This document shows, one piece after another, positions 24,728 to 33,664 of a stretch of DNA of 64,000 nt. The number at the start of each line of letters is the position of its first letter. The first letter of the stretch is position 1. The translations under genes were made by a program, and so were the position numbers. Below the pieces are notes generated by a model, which was given only the letters and a program-made list of their open reading frames with translations, searched no databases and was not told where the DNA came from. This DNA comes from Aestuariivita boseongensis (GTDB lineage Bacteria > Pseudomonadota > Alphaproteobacteria > Rhodobacterales > Rhodobacteraceae): contig NZ_JXYH01000004.1 of the NCBI RefSeq assembly GCF_001262635.1, positions 62,001 through 126,000 of the forward strand. The letters run 5' to 3'.

Positions 24728-26049
24728 GGGGCGGCACCTTCATTCAGGTTGAGCTTTTCCATGATCAGGCTCACCATCTCCTCCAGCTTGTCGCCGTACC
24801 TGCTGACAAAACCGTGTCCGGCGGTTTTGGCGGCCTCAAGCGCCTTGGGGTCTTCGATGAAGGATTGCACCGCTTTGGCGATCTCCTCGCTGCTTTCGAC
24901 CAGGCGGGCCGCTCCGATCCGCTCCATCGCCTCATAGGTTTCGGCGAAATTGCTGACATGCGGTCCGGACAGCACCACTCCCCCGGCGCTGGCCACTTCG
25001 AACGGGTTATGCCCGCCGATGGCGCGCAGCGAGCCGCCAACAAACACGATATCGGAGAGGGCATACCACAGCCCCATTTCACCCAGAGTGTCGGCCAGAA
25101 GAATGTCGGTATCCGCCCGCGGCGTTTCCCCCTTTGAGCGGCGCACCACAGATCGGCTGCCCATCGCGATCAGTTGTGCCACCTCGTCCCCGCGCTCGGG
25201 ATGGCGGGGCACCAGCACCAGAAGGGCATCCGGCACTTGTTGTAACAGCTTGGCATGGGCGGCAAGGATCGTCTCTTCTTCCCCCTTATGGGTGGAGGCG
25301 GCGACCCAGATGGGCCGGTCCCCGATCTGACCGCGCAGGCGGGCCAGTTCCAGTTCATCCACGGGCAGGGGCTTGGCCATCGCCTTGAGGTTCACGCCGC
25401 TTTTGACCCGCGCCTCGTCCGCGCCCATTTCGCGCATGTAATCCGCGTTCTGGCGGTTCTGGGTCAGGATCAGATCGAACTGGTCCAGCACGAAGGCGCT
25501 GGTCGCGGGGTATTTTTTCCAGCCTTCAACGGATTTCTGCGACAGTCGCGCATTGACCAGCGCCAGCCGTACCCCGGCCGCGCGGGCGCGGACCAGCATG
25601 TTGGGCCAGATTTCGCTGTCGACGAAGATCCCGGCATCGGGGTGCCAGTAATCCAGAAAACGGTCCACCGGACCGATTGCATCCAGTGGCGCAAACTGGT
25701 GCTGGCAGCCCGCGGGCATGCGTTTGGCCAAAATCTCGGCCGAGGTGGCGGTGCCCGAGGTCATCAGGATGTTCAGATCCGGGCGTTGGCCTTTCAAAGC
25801 GTCGATCAGGGTCAGCACCGACAGGCTTTCGCCGACGCTGGCACCATGAAACCAGACAAGCGGGCCTTTGGGGCGCGGAAGGCTGGCATGGCCCAGCCGT
25901 TCCTGCATCCGAAGAGGCGGCACATCATAGCGTTTCAGCTTGCGCGACACCACCTGCCATGCAACCGGCGCAAGCGCTGTCATCGCGCCACGATAAAGCT
26001 TGTAAAGGGCCGTTGGACCGTGTGTCGCCCTATGGGGCGGGGCGGACAT
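24724..26049 (-). CDS. waaA: 3-deoxy-D-manno-octulosonic acid (Kdo) transferase
   Basis: A 441-residue GT30 enzyme that adds Kdo from CMP-Kdo to the lipid A precursor in the inner membrane, the first step of LPS core assembly. Near the N-terminus it has a hydrophobic anchor (LAPVAWQVVSRKLKR) and the WFHGASVGESLSVLTLI motif with the catalytic glutamate near residue 73. The C-terminal domain has VFVGGSLRAIGGHNPFEVAS and the GPHVSNFAETYEAM segment. At about 440 residues it has normal length. Its start codon shares one base with the moaA stop (TGATG). Confidence 0.94.
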   Translation of the reverse strand: MSAPPHRATHGPTALYKLYRGAMTALAPVAWQVVSRKLKRYDVPPLRMQERLGHASLPRPKGPLVWFHGASVGESLSVLTLIDALKGQRPDLNILMTSGTATSAEILAKRMPAGCQHQFAPLDAIGPVDRFLDYWHPDAGIFVDSEIWPNMLVRARAAGVRLALVNARLSQKSVEGWKKYPATSAFVLDQFDLILTQNRQNADYMREMGADEARVKSGVNLKAMAKPLPVDELELARLRGQIGDRPIWVAASTHKGEEETILAAHAKLLQQVPDALLVLVPRHPERGDEVAQLIAMGSRSVVRRSKGETPRADTDILLADTLGEMGLWYALSDIVFVGGSLRAIGGHNPFEVASAGGVVLSGPHVSNFAETYEAMERIGAARLVESSEEIAKAVQSFIEDPKALEAAKTAGHGFVSRYGDKLEEMVSLIMEKLNLNEGAAP

Positions 26050-27056
26050 CAGCCGCCTGTGTGGCTCATATGGCGGGACATCTGACCGTCCAGACGTTGG
26101 CGCGAATAGTCGAAATCATGTCCCTTCGGCTTGCGGTCGATGGCGGCACGGATGGCGGCCTCAAGCGGTGCTTCGGTATCGGGGTGATCGCGCAGGGGGC
26201 TGCGCAGATCGGCCATGTCTTCCTGGCCCAGGCACATGTACAGTTCGCCCGTGCAGGTCAGGCGCACGCGGTTGCAGCTTTCGCAGAAATTGTGGGACAG
26301 GGGCGTGATGAAGCCGATTTTCTGACCGGTCTCTTCGAGCCGGACATAGCGCGCAGGCCCGCCCGTGCGTTCGGCCAGATCTGTGACCTTGTAGTGCTGT
26401 TCGTAAGTGGCGCGCACGTCTTTCAGCGACCAATACTGCCCCAGCCGGTTTTCATTGCCGATATCGCCCATCGGCATGACTTCGATCCAGGTCAGGTCCA
26501 TGCCGCGTTCTGCACACCATTCAGTGATGCGCGGCAGTTCTTCTTCATTGAAGCCCTTCAAGGCCACGGCGTTGATCTTGATCCGCAGGCCCGCCTTTTG
26601 CGCCGCGTCGATGCCGCGTAGCACCTGGGGCAGCCGGCCCCAGCGGGTGATGGCGGCGAACTTGTCCTCATCCAGTGTATCAAGCGATACGTTGATCCGC
26701 CGCACGCCGGCGTCAAACAGATCATCGGCAAAGCGTTCCAGCTGCGAGCCATTGGTTGTCAGCGTCAGTTCCTTCAGCGCGCCCGCATCCAGATGGCGGG
26801 TCATCGACCGGAAAAAGGTCATGATATCGCGCCGCACCAGCGGTTCGCCCCCGGTGATGCGCAGCTTCTCGACCCCAAGGCGGACGAAGGTCGAACACAT
26901 CCGGTCAAGCTCTTCCAGGGTCAGAAGCTCTTTCTTGGGCAGAAAGGTCATGTTTTCCGACATGCAATAGACGCAGCGGAAATCGCATCTGTCGGTCACG
27001 GAAACCCGCAGATAGGTGATCGCGCGGGCGAAGGGATCTATCAAAGGAGCGCTCAT
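26049..27056 (-). CDS. moaA: GTP 3',8-cyclase (molybdenum cofactor biosynthesis protein A)
   Basis: A 335-residue radical SAM enzyme that starts molybdenum cofactor synthesis by converting GTP to 3',8-cyclo-GTP. The N-terminal cluster motif [14 protein letters not shown] gives C-x3-C-x2-C near residues 24-31; the second cluster that binds GTP is [20 protein letters not shown] near 258-277. The essential C-terminal Gly-Gly is present (HTGG). The start at 27056 gives [19 protein letters not shown], the usual family opening; a longer in-frame stretch upstream is unlikely. It heads a transcript shared with waaA and the glycosyltransferase, an unusual mix of cofactor and LPS genes. Confidence 0.95.
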   Translation of the reverse strand: MSAPLIDPFARAITYLRVSVTDRCDFRCVYCMSENMTFLPKKELLTLEELDRMCSTFVRLGVEKLRITGGEPLVRRDIMTFFRSMTRHLDAGALKELTLTTNGSQLERFADDLFDAGVRRINVSLDTLDEDKFAAITRWGRLPQVLRGIDAAQKAGLRIKINAVALKGFNEEELPRITEWCAERGMDLTWIEVMPMGDIGNENRLGQYWSLKDVRATYEQHYKVTDLAERTGGPARYVRLEETGQKIGFITPLSHNFCESCNRVRLTCTGELYMCLGQEDMADLRSPLRDHPDTEAPLEAAIRAAIDRKPKGHDFDYSRQRLDGQMSRHMSHTGG

Positions 27057-27143
27057 GTTGAGCAAATTAATCAGGCATTTTCCGGGCCGCAAGACCTCAG
27101 TTGCCAATTGCGGGCGCGGGAGGGCGCGGATAGAGTTTTCTCC

Positions 27144-27602
27144 ATGAGATATCTTGTCATTTTTTCTGTCTTTGCGCTGGCCGGTTGCGACATGGCGCGT
27201 GGATTTTTCGGAGCGGGGGAGGAGGACGCGATTCTGCCCGCCGCCGCCCCGGTTGAAGCGACAGTTCTGGACTCGGCAGATGCGCCGGAAGCCGCTGGCG
27301 AGGCTGACGCGGCCCCTGCTGTGCCGGACGCAATGCTTCCACCGCCTGTCGGGGGCGGATCGGTTCTGGGCAATACGGTTGTGTCGCTGGGCGATCCGGC
27401 GATCGGGGGAATGTGGCTGAAGACGCCGCTTGTGACATCGGAACAGCCCGGGCAGGTGCGCTGGCGCGGCACTGTCGTGGCTTTGACATTGCAGCCGCTT
27501 GATGCCGAGGTGGGGGCAGGCAGCCAGATCTCGGTCCGGGCGATGCAGGCGCTGGGGGCGTCGCTGACAGATCTGGTGGAAGTCACGGTCGAGGCGATCT
27601 GA
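27144..27602 (+). CDS. small lipoprotein of unknown function
   Basis: A 152-residue protein starting [15 protein letters not shown], a lipoprotein signal with lipobox LAGC, so Cys15 should be lipidated. An Ala/Pro/Glu-rich flexible stretch (about 25-75) links to a C-terminal domain that contains [22 protein letters not shown] and a beta-rich end. I recognise no named family; such proteins with a D-galactarate dehydratase-like label are common in Rhodobacterales, but I cannot confirm that here. It is divergent from moaA and convergent with the alkylation-repair gene three bases away. Confidence 0.8.
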   Translation: MRYLVIFSVFALAGCDMARGFFGAGEEDAILPAAAPVEATVLDSADAPEAAGEADAAPAVPDAMLPPPVGGGSVLGNTVVSLGDPAIGGMWLKTPLVTSEQPGQVRWRGTVVALTLQPLDAEVGAGSQISVRAMQALGASLTDLVEVTVEAI

Positions 27603-27605
27603 GGG

Positions 27606-28301
27606 TCAGACCGGAGGCAGGTATTTTCCGGCTTCCTTGCGCGCGAAGGGTTTCATGGCTGCACCGTGCTCCGCCAGAAAAGCACGCACACGCTCCGCGT
27701 CATGTTTGGACAGTTCGCGCAGCCACCAGGCGATGGCCTTCTGAATGAACCAGTCGCGATCGGGCACATAGCTGGCGGCCCAGCCAAGGATCCGGTCACG
27801 CCGCGCCAGGTCTTCGGGCTTTGGGTGGTTCTGCTTGGTCCAGGGCAGGGTGATGACCAGTGCCGCGCGGCGGGTCCACATAAGGTCTGACCGGGTCCAG
27901 GTTTCGACCTCGTCCAGGCGGGTGGGATCGGCCAGCAGACGCCTTTGACCGGCCATGCAGGCGTGATCGGCAATGGCCCAGCTGTCGAAATCGGGCACCC
28001 AGGAGGCGATAAGCCGCCAGACGCCATCGTCCGGTTTGATCCGCGCCTGGGTCAGGAGTTTGGCTGCGGCCAGCCGGGCCTCGAATATGTTGGTCTGCCA
28101 CAACCCGTCGGCCACTGCGATGCGCTGATCCACTGTCAGATTTTGCCGCCACGCTTTCGTCATGTCGTTTACCTGGGGGTTCGACAGGCCCAGATAGCGC
28201 CGCTCTGCCTTGTGATAGGCGGCCATCCCTTCCGCGCGCACCGGATCGGCTGCGGCTTCAAGCTCCTCCAGAAAGGGTTGAAACGCGGCGGATCCGGGCA
28301 T
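27606..28301 (-). CDS. DNA alkylation repair protein (AlkD-like HEAT-repeat glycosylase)
   Basis: A 231-residue helical repeat protein of the AlkD family, DNA glycosylases that remove bulky or positively charged alkylated bases without base flipping. Visible features are MTKAWRQNL near residue 47, the LLTQARIKPDDGVWRLIASWVPDFDSWAIADH segment with Trp and Asp residues near 84-112, WTRRAALVITLPW near 142-154, and DWFIQKAIAWWLRELSKHD near 185-203. It starts six bases after the glmS stop and is probably the last gene of a glmU-glmS transcript. Confidence 0.85.
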   Translation of the reverse strand: MPGSAAFQPFLEELEAAADPVRAEGMAAYHKAERRYLGLSNPQVNDMTKAWRQNLTVDQRIAVADGLWQTNIFEARLAAAKLLTQARIKPDDGVWRLIASWVPDFDSWAIADHACMAGQRRLLADPTRLDEVETWTRSDLMWTRRAALVITLPWTKQNHPKPEDLARRDRILGWAASYVPDRDWFIQKAIAWWLRELSKHDAERVRAFLAEHGAAMKPFARKEAGKYLPPV

Positions 28302-28307
28302 GGGCGT

Positions 28308-30128
28308 CTATTCCACCGTCACGGATTTGGCGAGGTTGCGCGGCTGGTCCACATCTGTGCCCTTGGCGACCGCCGTGTGATAGGCCAGAAGCTGCGCCGG
28401 AATGGCATAGAGGATCGGCGTCAGAAGGGGGGGCACAGACGGCATGCGGATGGATGTCCAGACGTCATCGCCCGCTTCTTCAATGCCGGCATCGTCCGAC
28501 ACAAGAATGACCTTCCCTTTGCGCGCCATCACCTCCTGCATATTCGAGACGGTCTTGTCGAAAAGGGTGTCGCGCGGGGCCATAACCACCACGGGCATAT
28601 GTTTGTCGATCAGCGCGATGGGCCCGTGCTTCAACTCCCCAGAAGCATAAGCTTCGGCGTGTATATAGCTGATTTCCTTGAGTTTCAGTGCGCCTTCCAG
28701 AGCCAGGGGATACATCAGGCCGCGACCCAGGAACAGGACGTCGCGCGATTCTGACAGGCGGACCGACGCTTTGCGGATCGCTTCGTTCTGATCGAGGGCG
28801 AGGCTGATGATCGACGGGATGGCCCGCAGCGCCGACACGTGGTCTGCGCGTCGATCGGAACTGAGATGGCCGCGCAGTTCGCCGGCTTTCAGCGCCAGCA
28901 GGAACAGGACCGTGATCTGGCAGGTGAAGGCCTTGGTGGAGGCGACGCCAACCTCAACTCCGGCCAGAATGGGCAGCGCGATATCGCTTTCGCGCGCGAT
29001 GGAGCTTTCCGGCACATTGATAACCGACAGGATCGTGTCGGCCTTGTCCCGGCAATAGCGCAACGCGGCCAGAGTGTCGGCGGTTTCGCCGGACTGGCTG
29101 ACAAACAGCGCAAGTGTCCGCGCGGGGATGGGCGGTTCGCGATAGCGGAATTCCGAGGCGATATCAACCTCGACCGGGATCCGGGCGATCTGTTCGAACC
29201 AGTATTTCGCGACCAGGCAGGCATAGTAAGCGGTGCCGCAGGCCACCATCACGATCCGGTCAACCTTTGCAAAATCAATGGTTTCCTCGGGGAAGTGAAT
29301 GTCGTTTTCGGGTGTCAGGTAATGGGCCAGCGCGTCGCCGATGACTTTGGGCTGCTCGGCGATTTCTTTGGCCATGAAATGCTTGTGACCGGCCTTGTCG
29401 ACACGCGTGTTGTCGATTGACACGGTTTTGATCGGCCGGTTCGCCAGCCGCCCCTTCTCATCGCGGATTTCGACGCCTGCGCGGGTCACGACGGCGCGGT
29501 CGCCCTCCTCAAGATAGGTGATGCGGTCCGTCAGCGGGGCCAGCGCGATCGCGTCAGAGCCTACGAACATCTCTCCGTCACCATGGCCGACGGCGAGTGG
29601 GGAGCCCTTGCGGGCCGCCACGATCAGGTCGTCTTCGCCGTCAAACAGGAACGCCAGCGCAAATGCGCCTTCCAGACGGTCCAGAGCGGCAAAGGCAGCC
29701 TCAACCGGTGACATGCCGGTTGAAAGATAGTGATGGGTCAGCAGCGCCACGGTTTCGGTGTCGGTCTCGGTCTCGAAACTGATGTTATGTTGTGCAAGTT
29801 CGGCCCGGATCTCGCGATAATTTTCGATGATCCCGTTATGGACGACCGCAACGGCGCCAGAGCGGTGAGGATGTGCGTTGGTGACGGTCGGCGCGCCATG
29901 CGTGGCCCAGCGTGTGTGACCGATCCCGGCTTTGCCTGCCAGCGGTTCATGCACCAGTTGGTCGGACAGGTTCACCAGCTTGCCGACCGCGCGCCGCCGG
30001 TCCAGCTTGCCCGCATTGACGGTCGCGATCCCGGCGCTGTCATAGCCACGATATTCAAGGCGTTTGAGTGCCTCAACCAGAATGGGGGCGGCCTCGTGAT
30101 CGCCCAATACGCCAACAATTCCACACAT
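28308..30128 (-). CDS. glmS: glutamine-fructose-6-phosphate aminotransferase (isomerising)
   Basis: A 606-residue cytoplasmic enzyme making glucosamine-6-phosphate from fructose-6-phosphate and glutamine, the entry to peptidoglycan and LPS amino sugars. The N-terminus MCGIVGVLGDHE exposes Cys2 as nucleophile of the class II glutamine amidotransferase domain (to about 240). Two SIS sugar-isomerase domains follow, with ACGTAYYACLVAKYWFEQ near 303 and FVSQSGETADTLAAL near 348. The C-terminus DVDQPRNLAKSVTVE is typical. It overlaps glmU by one base (TAATG). No ribozyme-like sequence is seen, as expected outside Firmicutes. Confidence 0.97.
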   Translation of the reverse strand: MCGIVGVLGDHEAAPILVEALKRLEYRGYDSAGIATVNAGKLDRRRAVGKLVNLSDQLVHEPLAGKAGIGHTRWATHGAPTVTNAHPHRSGAVAVVHNGIIENYREIRAELAQHNISFETETDTETVALLTHHYLSTGMSPVEAAFAALDRLEGAFALAFLFDGEDDLIVAARKGSPLAVGHGDGEMFVGSDAIALAPLTDRITYLEEGDRAVVTRAGVEIRDEKGRLANRPIKTVSIDNTRVDKAGHKHFMAKEIAEQPKVIGDALAHYLTPENDIHFPEETIDFAKVDRIVMVACGTAYYACLVAKYWFEQIARIPVEVDIASEFRYREPPIPARTLALFVSQSGETADTLAALRYCRDKADTILSVINVPESSIARESDIALPILAGVEVGVASTKAFTCQITVLFLLALKAGELRGHLSSDRRADHVSALRAIPSIISLALDQNEAIRKASVRLSESRDVLFLGRGLMYPLALEGALKLKEISYIHAEAYASGELKHGPIALIDKHMPVVVMAPRDTLFDKTVSNMQEVMARKGKVILVSDDAGIEEAGDDVWTSIRMPSVPPLLTPILYAIPAQLLAYHTAVAKGTDVDQPRNLAKSVTVE

Positions 30129-31483
30129 TAGCTCTTGCCTTTATCATTTTGCTTTTTCTTGGCTTTCAGTAATTCAAAAAGGCGGATTGCAGCGCCTGGC
30201 TTGTTGGTTTGCTGACCGCGAGCCAGCGCCAATGCGCCGGGTTCGACGTCTGTCGTGATCACGCTTCCGGATCCGGTCATGGCGTTGTCACCCACGCTCA
30301 CCGGGGCCACCAGCATCGTGTTCGATCCGATGAAAACATTCTGCCCAATCGCGGTGTGGTGCTTCATCACCCCGTCGTAATTGCAGGTGATCGTGCCCGC
30401 GCCGATATTGCTGTGCGCGCCAATGGATGCGTCGCCGATATAGCTGAGGTGATTGACCTTGGCACCTTCGGCAATGACGGCGTTTTTGATCTCGACGAAA
30501 TTGCCGATCTTGGTGTCTTCCGACAGTTCCGTTCCGGGGCGCAGGCGGGCATAGGGGCCAACCACCGCGCCGCGGCTGACATGGCAACCTTCCAGATGGG
30601 AAAAGGCGCGGATCTGCGCGCCGGATTCGACCGTCACACCGGGGCCGAAGACCACGTTGGGCTCGATCACCGTGTCCCGGCCGATGACAGTGTCGAGGGA
30701 CAGGTGCACCGTTTCAGGCGCCACCAGGGTCACGCCATCTTCCATCAGTTGCTGACGTGCGCGGGCCTGAAAAATCGCCTCTGCCCGGGCCAGTTCCGCG
30801 CGGGAGTTGATGCCAAGCGTTTCGGCCTCGTCGCAGGTGACAGCGGTGGCGGTCAGGCCCTTGTTCCGGGCAATCTCCACGATGTCGGTGAGGTAATATT
30901 CGCCTGCGGCGTTGTCATTGCCCACAGCGTCAATCAGATCGAACAGCGTGTCTTTGTTACAGCATACAAGTCCGCTATTACAAAGGCTTATGGTGCGTTC
31001 CTCATCCGATGCGTCCTTGTATTCGACGATCTTCAGAAGCTCATCGCCCTTTGTAACCAGCCGCCCATAGCGTGCAGGATCGGCAGCGTTGAAACCCAGC
31101 ACAACCACATCCGCGCCTGCACGCGCCGCCAGCATGGCTTCCAGCGTCTGTGGCTGAATGAAGGGGGTGTCGCCGTAAAGGACGATAACGTCGCCAGAAA
31201 ACCCGTCCAAAGCCGTGCGCGCTTGCGCAACAGCATGGGCCGTGCCCAATTGTTCGGTCTGCAGAACGATCTGCGCGTCTTCGTCCAGATCGGCCAGTAC
31301 GCGGCTCACCTCATCAGCGCCGTGGCCTGCCACAACAACTGTGCGTTCCGGCTCAAGGTTTTGTCCGGCGCGCAGGGCGTGGGCCAGCATCGGTGCCTGT
31401 CCGATGGGGTGCAGGACCTTTGGCAGGTCCGAGTTCATCCGTGTGCCTTTTCCTGCCGCAAGGATAACCAGCGCTGTGGTCAT
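30128..31483 (-). CDS. glmU: bifunctional UDP-N-acetylglucosamine pyrophosphorylase / glucosamine-1-phosphate N-acetyltransferase
   Basis: A 451-residue bifunctional enzyme producing UDP-GlcNAc. The uridyltransferase domain (to about 230) begins with LAAGKGTRMNSDLPKVLHPIG and has VLYGDTPFI near 100-108. The acetyltransferase domain is a left-handed beta helix of hexapeptide repeats from about 250, with LRPGTELSEDTKIGNFVEIKNA and the NHLSYIGDASIG and NIGAGTITCNYDG segments. The C-terminal tail is Lys-rich. Translation is coupled to glmS by a one-base overlap, so the two enzymes of one route are made together. Confidence 0.97.
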   Translation of the reverse strand: MTTALVILAAGKGTRMNSDLPKVLHPIGQAPMLAHALRAGQNLEPERTVVVAGHGADEVSRVLADLDEDAQIVLQTEQLGTAHAVAQARTALDGFSGDVIVLYGDTPFIQPQTLEAMLAARAGADVVVLGFNAADPARYGRLVTKGDELLKIVEYKDASDEERTISLCNSGLVCCNKDTLFDLIDAVGNDNAAGEYYLTDIVEIARNKGLTATAVTCDEAETLGINSRAELARAEAIFQARARQQLMEDGVTLVAPETVHLSLDTVIGRDTVIEPNVVFGPGVTVESGAQIRAFSHLEGCHVSRGAVVGPYARLRPGTELSEDTKIGNFVEIKNAVIAEGAKVNHLSYIGDASIGAHSNIGAGTITCNYDGVMKHHTAIGQNVFIGSNTMLVAPVSVGDNAMTGSGSVITTDVEPGALALARGQQTNKPGAAIRLFELLKAKKKQNDKGKS

Positions 31484-31611
31484 TTGTTTTCTCTTTGTGT
31501 TTTTGGTCCGCTCGTTTTATCCGGCTGACGCGGCTGCGCAACATGTAGACGCATCAATTCAGGTTGCGGGCTGCAATATATCCGCGCGGAAAGGCGCCGA
31601 TGGGAGGGATC

Positions 31612-32283
31612 ATGCGCACAGTGATTTTCGATCTGGACGGCACGCTGGCCGATACAAGCGGTGATCTGATCGCGGCGGCAAATCATTGTTTTCGTCAGAT
31701 GGGGCTGGGCGATGTGCTGGATGTTGATCGGGATGCCGGTATTGCGCTGCGCGGCGGGCGCATGATGCTGACGCGTGGGCTTGAGCGGGTCGGCCAGTTC
31801 AGCGAAGCGCGCGTGTCCGAATATTACCCCGTGTTGCTGGATGCCTATGCCGAGGCGATTGACCATCACACAGTCCTGTATCCCGGCGCGATGGAGGCGG
31901 TGGAAACGTTGAAATCCAATGGTTTTGGCGTGGGGATCTGCACCAACAAGCCAGAAGGTCTGGCCGAAACGCTGATGACGCGGTTAGGCGTGCGCGATGC
32001 GTTCGCCTCGCTCATCGGGGCGGATACGCTGCCGGTGCGCAAGCCCGATCCCGAACCCTTGCGAGAGGCCGCGCGGCGTGCGGGAGGCGACCCGGCGCTG
32101 ACCTGTCTGATCGGCGACAGCGATACCGACCGCAACACGGCGCGCGCGGCGGGCGTGCCCTCTGTTCTGGTGACTTTTGGGCCGTCCGGCGAAGACATGG
32201 TGTCGCTTGAGCCCGAGGCGCTGTTGTCGGATTTTGCGCATTTGCCCGGGATCGTCACGGAATTGATCGGCCCGGCCCGATAA
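31612..32283 (+). CDS. gph: phosphoglycolate phosphatase (HAD family)
   Basis: A 223-residue HAD-superfamily phosphatase. Asp7 and Asp9 in VIFDLDGTLADT form the nucleophile and acid pair; the threonine motif is in GVGICTNKPEGLAETL near 104; the lysine is in VRKPDPEPLREAARR near 145; and GDSDTDRNTARAAGVP near 166 holds the metal-binding aspartates. The helical cap lies at about 15-85. The likely role is removal of 2-phosphoglycolate, but HAD substrates are hard to fix by sequence. The start at 31612 follows GGGAGG. It is divergent from glmU across 128 bases. Confidence 0.85.
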   Translation: MRTVIFDLDGTLADTSGDLIAAANHCFRQMGLGDVLDVDRDAGIALRGGRMMLTRGLERVGQFSEARVSEYYPVLLDAYAEAIDHHTVLYPGAMEAVETLKSNGFGVGICTNKPEGLAETLMTRLGVRDAFASLIGADTLPVRKPDPEPLREAARRAGGDPALTCLIGDSDTDRNTARAAGVPSVLVTFGPSGEDMVSLEPEALLSDFAHLPGIVTELIGPAR

Positions 32284-32336
32284 AATCACAAATCTGACCC
32301 ATTGACCGGGGCGTCTAGCCGTTTCAAAACAGACCC

Positions 32337-33530
32337 ATGAGCGAGATTTTCACCGGCAATTTCACCCAGCAGGAGCCCATTCCCGAAGAGGGGATCGAGG
32401 CCGCCGTGGCCGTTATGCGGCATGGGCGTATCCATCGCTATAACCTCTCGAAGGGCGAGGAGGGGGAAGCCGCGCTGCTGGAGCAGGAATTTGCGGCGCA
32501 GATCGGGGCGAAATATGTGCTGGCCGTGGCCTCTGGCGGGGCGGCGATGACAACCGCGCTGCGCGCGGCCGGAGTGCGGCCAGGCGACAAGGTTCTGTCC
32601 AACGCCTTCACGCTGGCCCCCGTTCCGGGCGCGATTGCGGCTGTGGGGGCGGTGCCTGTCTATGTGGGCGTCGCTGAGGATCTGACGATTGATCTGGACG
32701 ATCTGGAAGCCAAAGCGGGCGAGGCGTCTTATCTTCTGCTCAGCCATATGCGCGGGCACATTTGCGACATGGACCGGCTGATGGCGATCTGCGATGCAGC
32801 GGGCATCAAGGTGATTGAAGATTGTGCGCATACGATGGGGGCTGCATGGAACGGCGTACCCTCGGGGCGGTTTGGCATCGCGGGCTGTTATTCTTGCCAG
32901 ACCTATAAACATGTGAATTCCGGCGAAGGGGGCTTTCTGGTCACCGATGACGCGGATCTGGCCGCGCGGGCGATCATCCTGTCGGGGTCATATATGCTGT
33001 ATGAACGTCATTTGGCGGCCCCTCCGCCCGAGGCGTTCGAGAAGGTGAAATACGAAACGCCCAATATCTCCAGCCGGATGGACAATCTGCGCGCCGCGAT
33101 CCTGCGGCCACAACTGCGTCAGCTGGACGTGAATGTGGACCGGTGGAATGACCGCTATCGCACGTTGGAGGCGGGGCTGGACGGCACGCCTGGGCTGACC
33201 CTGATCCAGCGCCCCGAAAAAGAGCGGTTTGTGGGGTCATCCTTCCAGTTTCTGCTGCTCGACTGGGCGCCCGCCCGCGTGAAAGAGGTGGTGGAGCGTT
33301 GTCTTGCCCGCGGTGTGGAACTGAAATGGTTCGGAGAACCCGAGCCCAAGGGCTTCACTTCCCGCTATGACAGCTGGCGATATGCGCCGTCAGAGCCGAT
33401 GCATAAAACGGATCGCATTCTGGCGGGCATCGTCGATATGCGCGTGCCGCTGACCTTTTCGGTCGAGGATTGTCAGCTGATCGCCCGGATCATCCGGGCC
33501 GAGGTGGGCGCCGTCTATCAGGCCGCCTGA
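32337..33530 (+). CDS. DegT/DnrJ/EryC1/StrS-family aminotransferase
   Basis: A 397-residue PLP enzyme of the fold-type I DegT group, which mostly aminates keto sugars. The PLP lysine is Lys191 in YSCQTYKHVNSGEGGFLVT; Asp162 in EDCAHTMGA should contact the pyridine nitrogen; GGAAMTTALRAAGVRPGD near 67 is the N-terminal cofactor segment. No nucleotide-sugar genes lie nearby, so a sugar substrate is not supported by context, and another keto acid or regulatory role is possible. It follows gph after 53 bases. Confidence 0.85.
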   Translation: MSEIFTGNFTQQEPIPEEGIEAAVAVMRHGRIHRYNLSKGEEGEAALLEQEFAAQIGAKYVLAVASGGAAMTTALRAAGVRPGDKVLSNAFTLAPVPGAIAAVGAVPVYVGVAEDLTIDLDDLEAKAGEASYLLLSHMRGHICDMDRLMAICDAAGIKVIEDCAHTMGAAWNGVPSGRFGIAGCYSCQTYKHVNSGEGGFLVTDDADLAARAIILSGSYMLYERHLAAPPPEAFEKVKYETPNISSRMDNLRAAILRPQLRQLDVNVDRWNDRYRTLEAGLDGTPGLTLIQRPEKERFVGSSFQFLLLDWAPARVKEVVERCLARGVELKWFGEPEPKGFTSRYDSWRYAPSEPMHKTDRILAGIVDMRVPLTFSVEDCQLIARIIRAEVGAVYQAA

Positions 33531-33535
33531 CTCAG

Positions 33536-33547
33536 ATTTTCGAAAAT
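33536..33547. repeat. palindrome ATTTTCGAAAAT after the aminotransferase gene
   Basis: A perfect 12-bp palindrome six bases after the stop, related to the GAATTTTC-type elements near the amidohydrolase genes. It is followed by CGCC rather than T, so termination is uncertain. Confidence 0.45.
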
Positions 33548-33597
33548 TCGCCATGTCCCGCGGATAGCGATCCTTGGTGGGATCGCGCGCGAATCCC

Positions 33598-33639
33598 TTG
33601 ACCGCATGCCCGCGCCGGCGTTATATGAACAAGTGTTCA
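33598..33639 (+). promoter_or_regulatory. ivd promoter with overlapping operator
   Basis: TTGACC (33598-33603) and TATATG (33622-33627), 18 bases apart, look like a sigma-70 promoter. TGAACA-AG-TGTTCA (33626-33639), a 6-bp inverted repeat with a two-base centre, overlaps the end of the -10 and the likely start point, an arrangement typical of a repressor site. TetR- or MerR-type regulators control leucine genes in other proteobacteria; the identity here is not known. ivd starts 25 bases downstream. Confidence 0.6.
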
Positions 33640-33664
33640 ATAAACCGATTGGGGGAGCTCTTTC

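Noticed and set aside
33626-33639. SOS (LexA) box at the ivd promoter
   Set aside because: The GAAC-N4-GTTC outline resembles the Gram-positive box, but alphaproteobacterial LexA sites are direct repeats of GTTC with N7 spacing, and ivd is not a repair gene.
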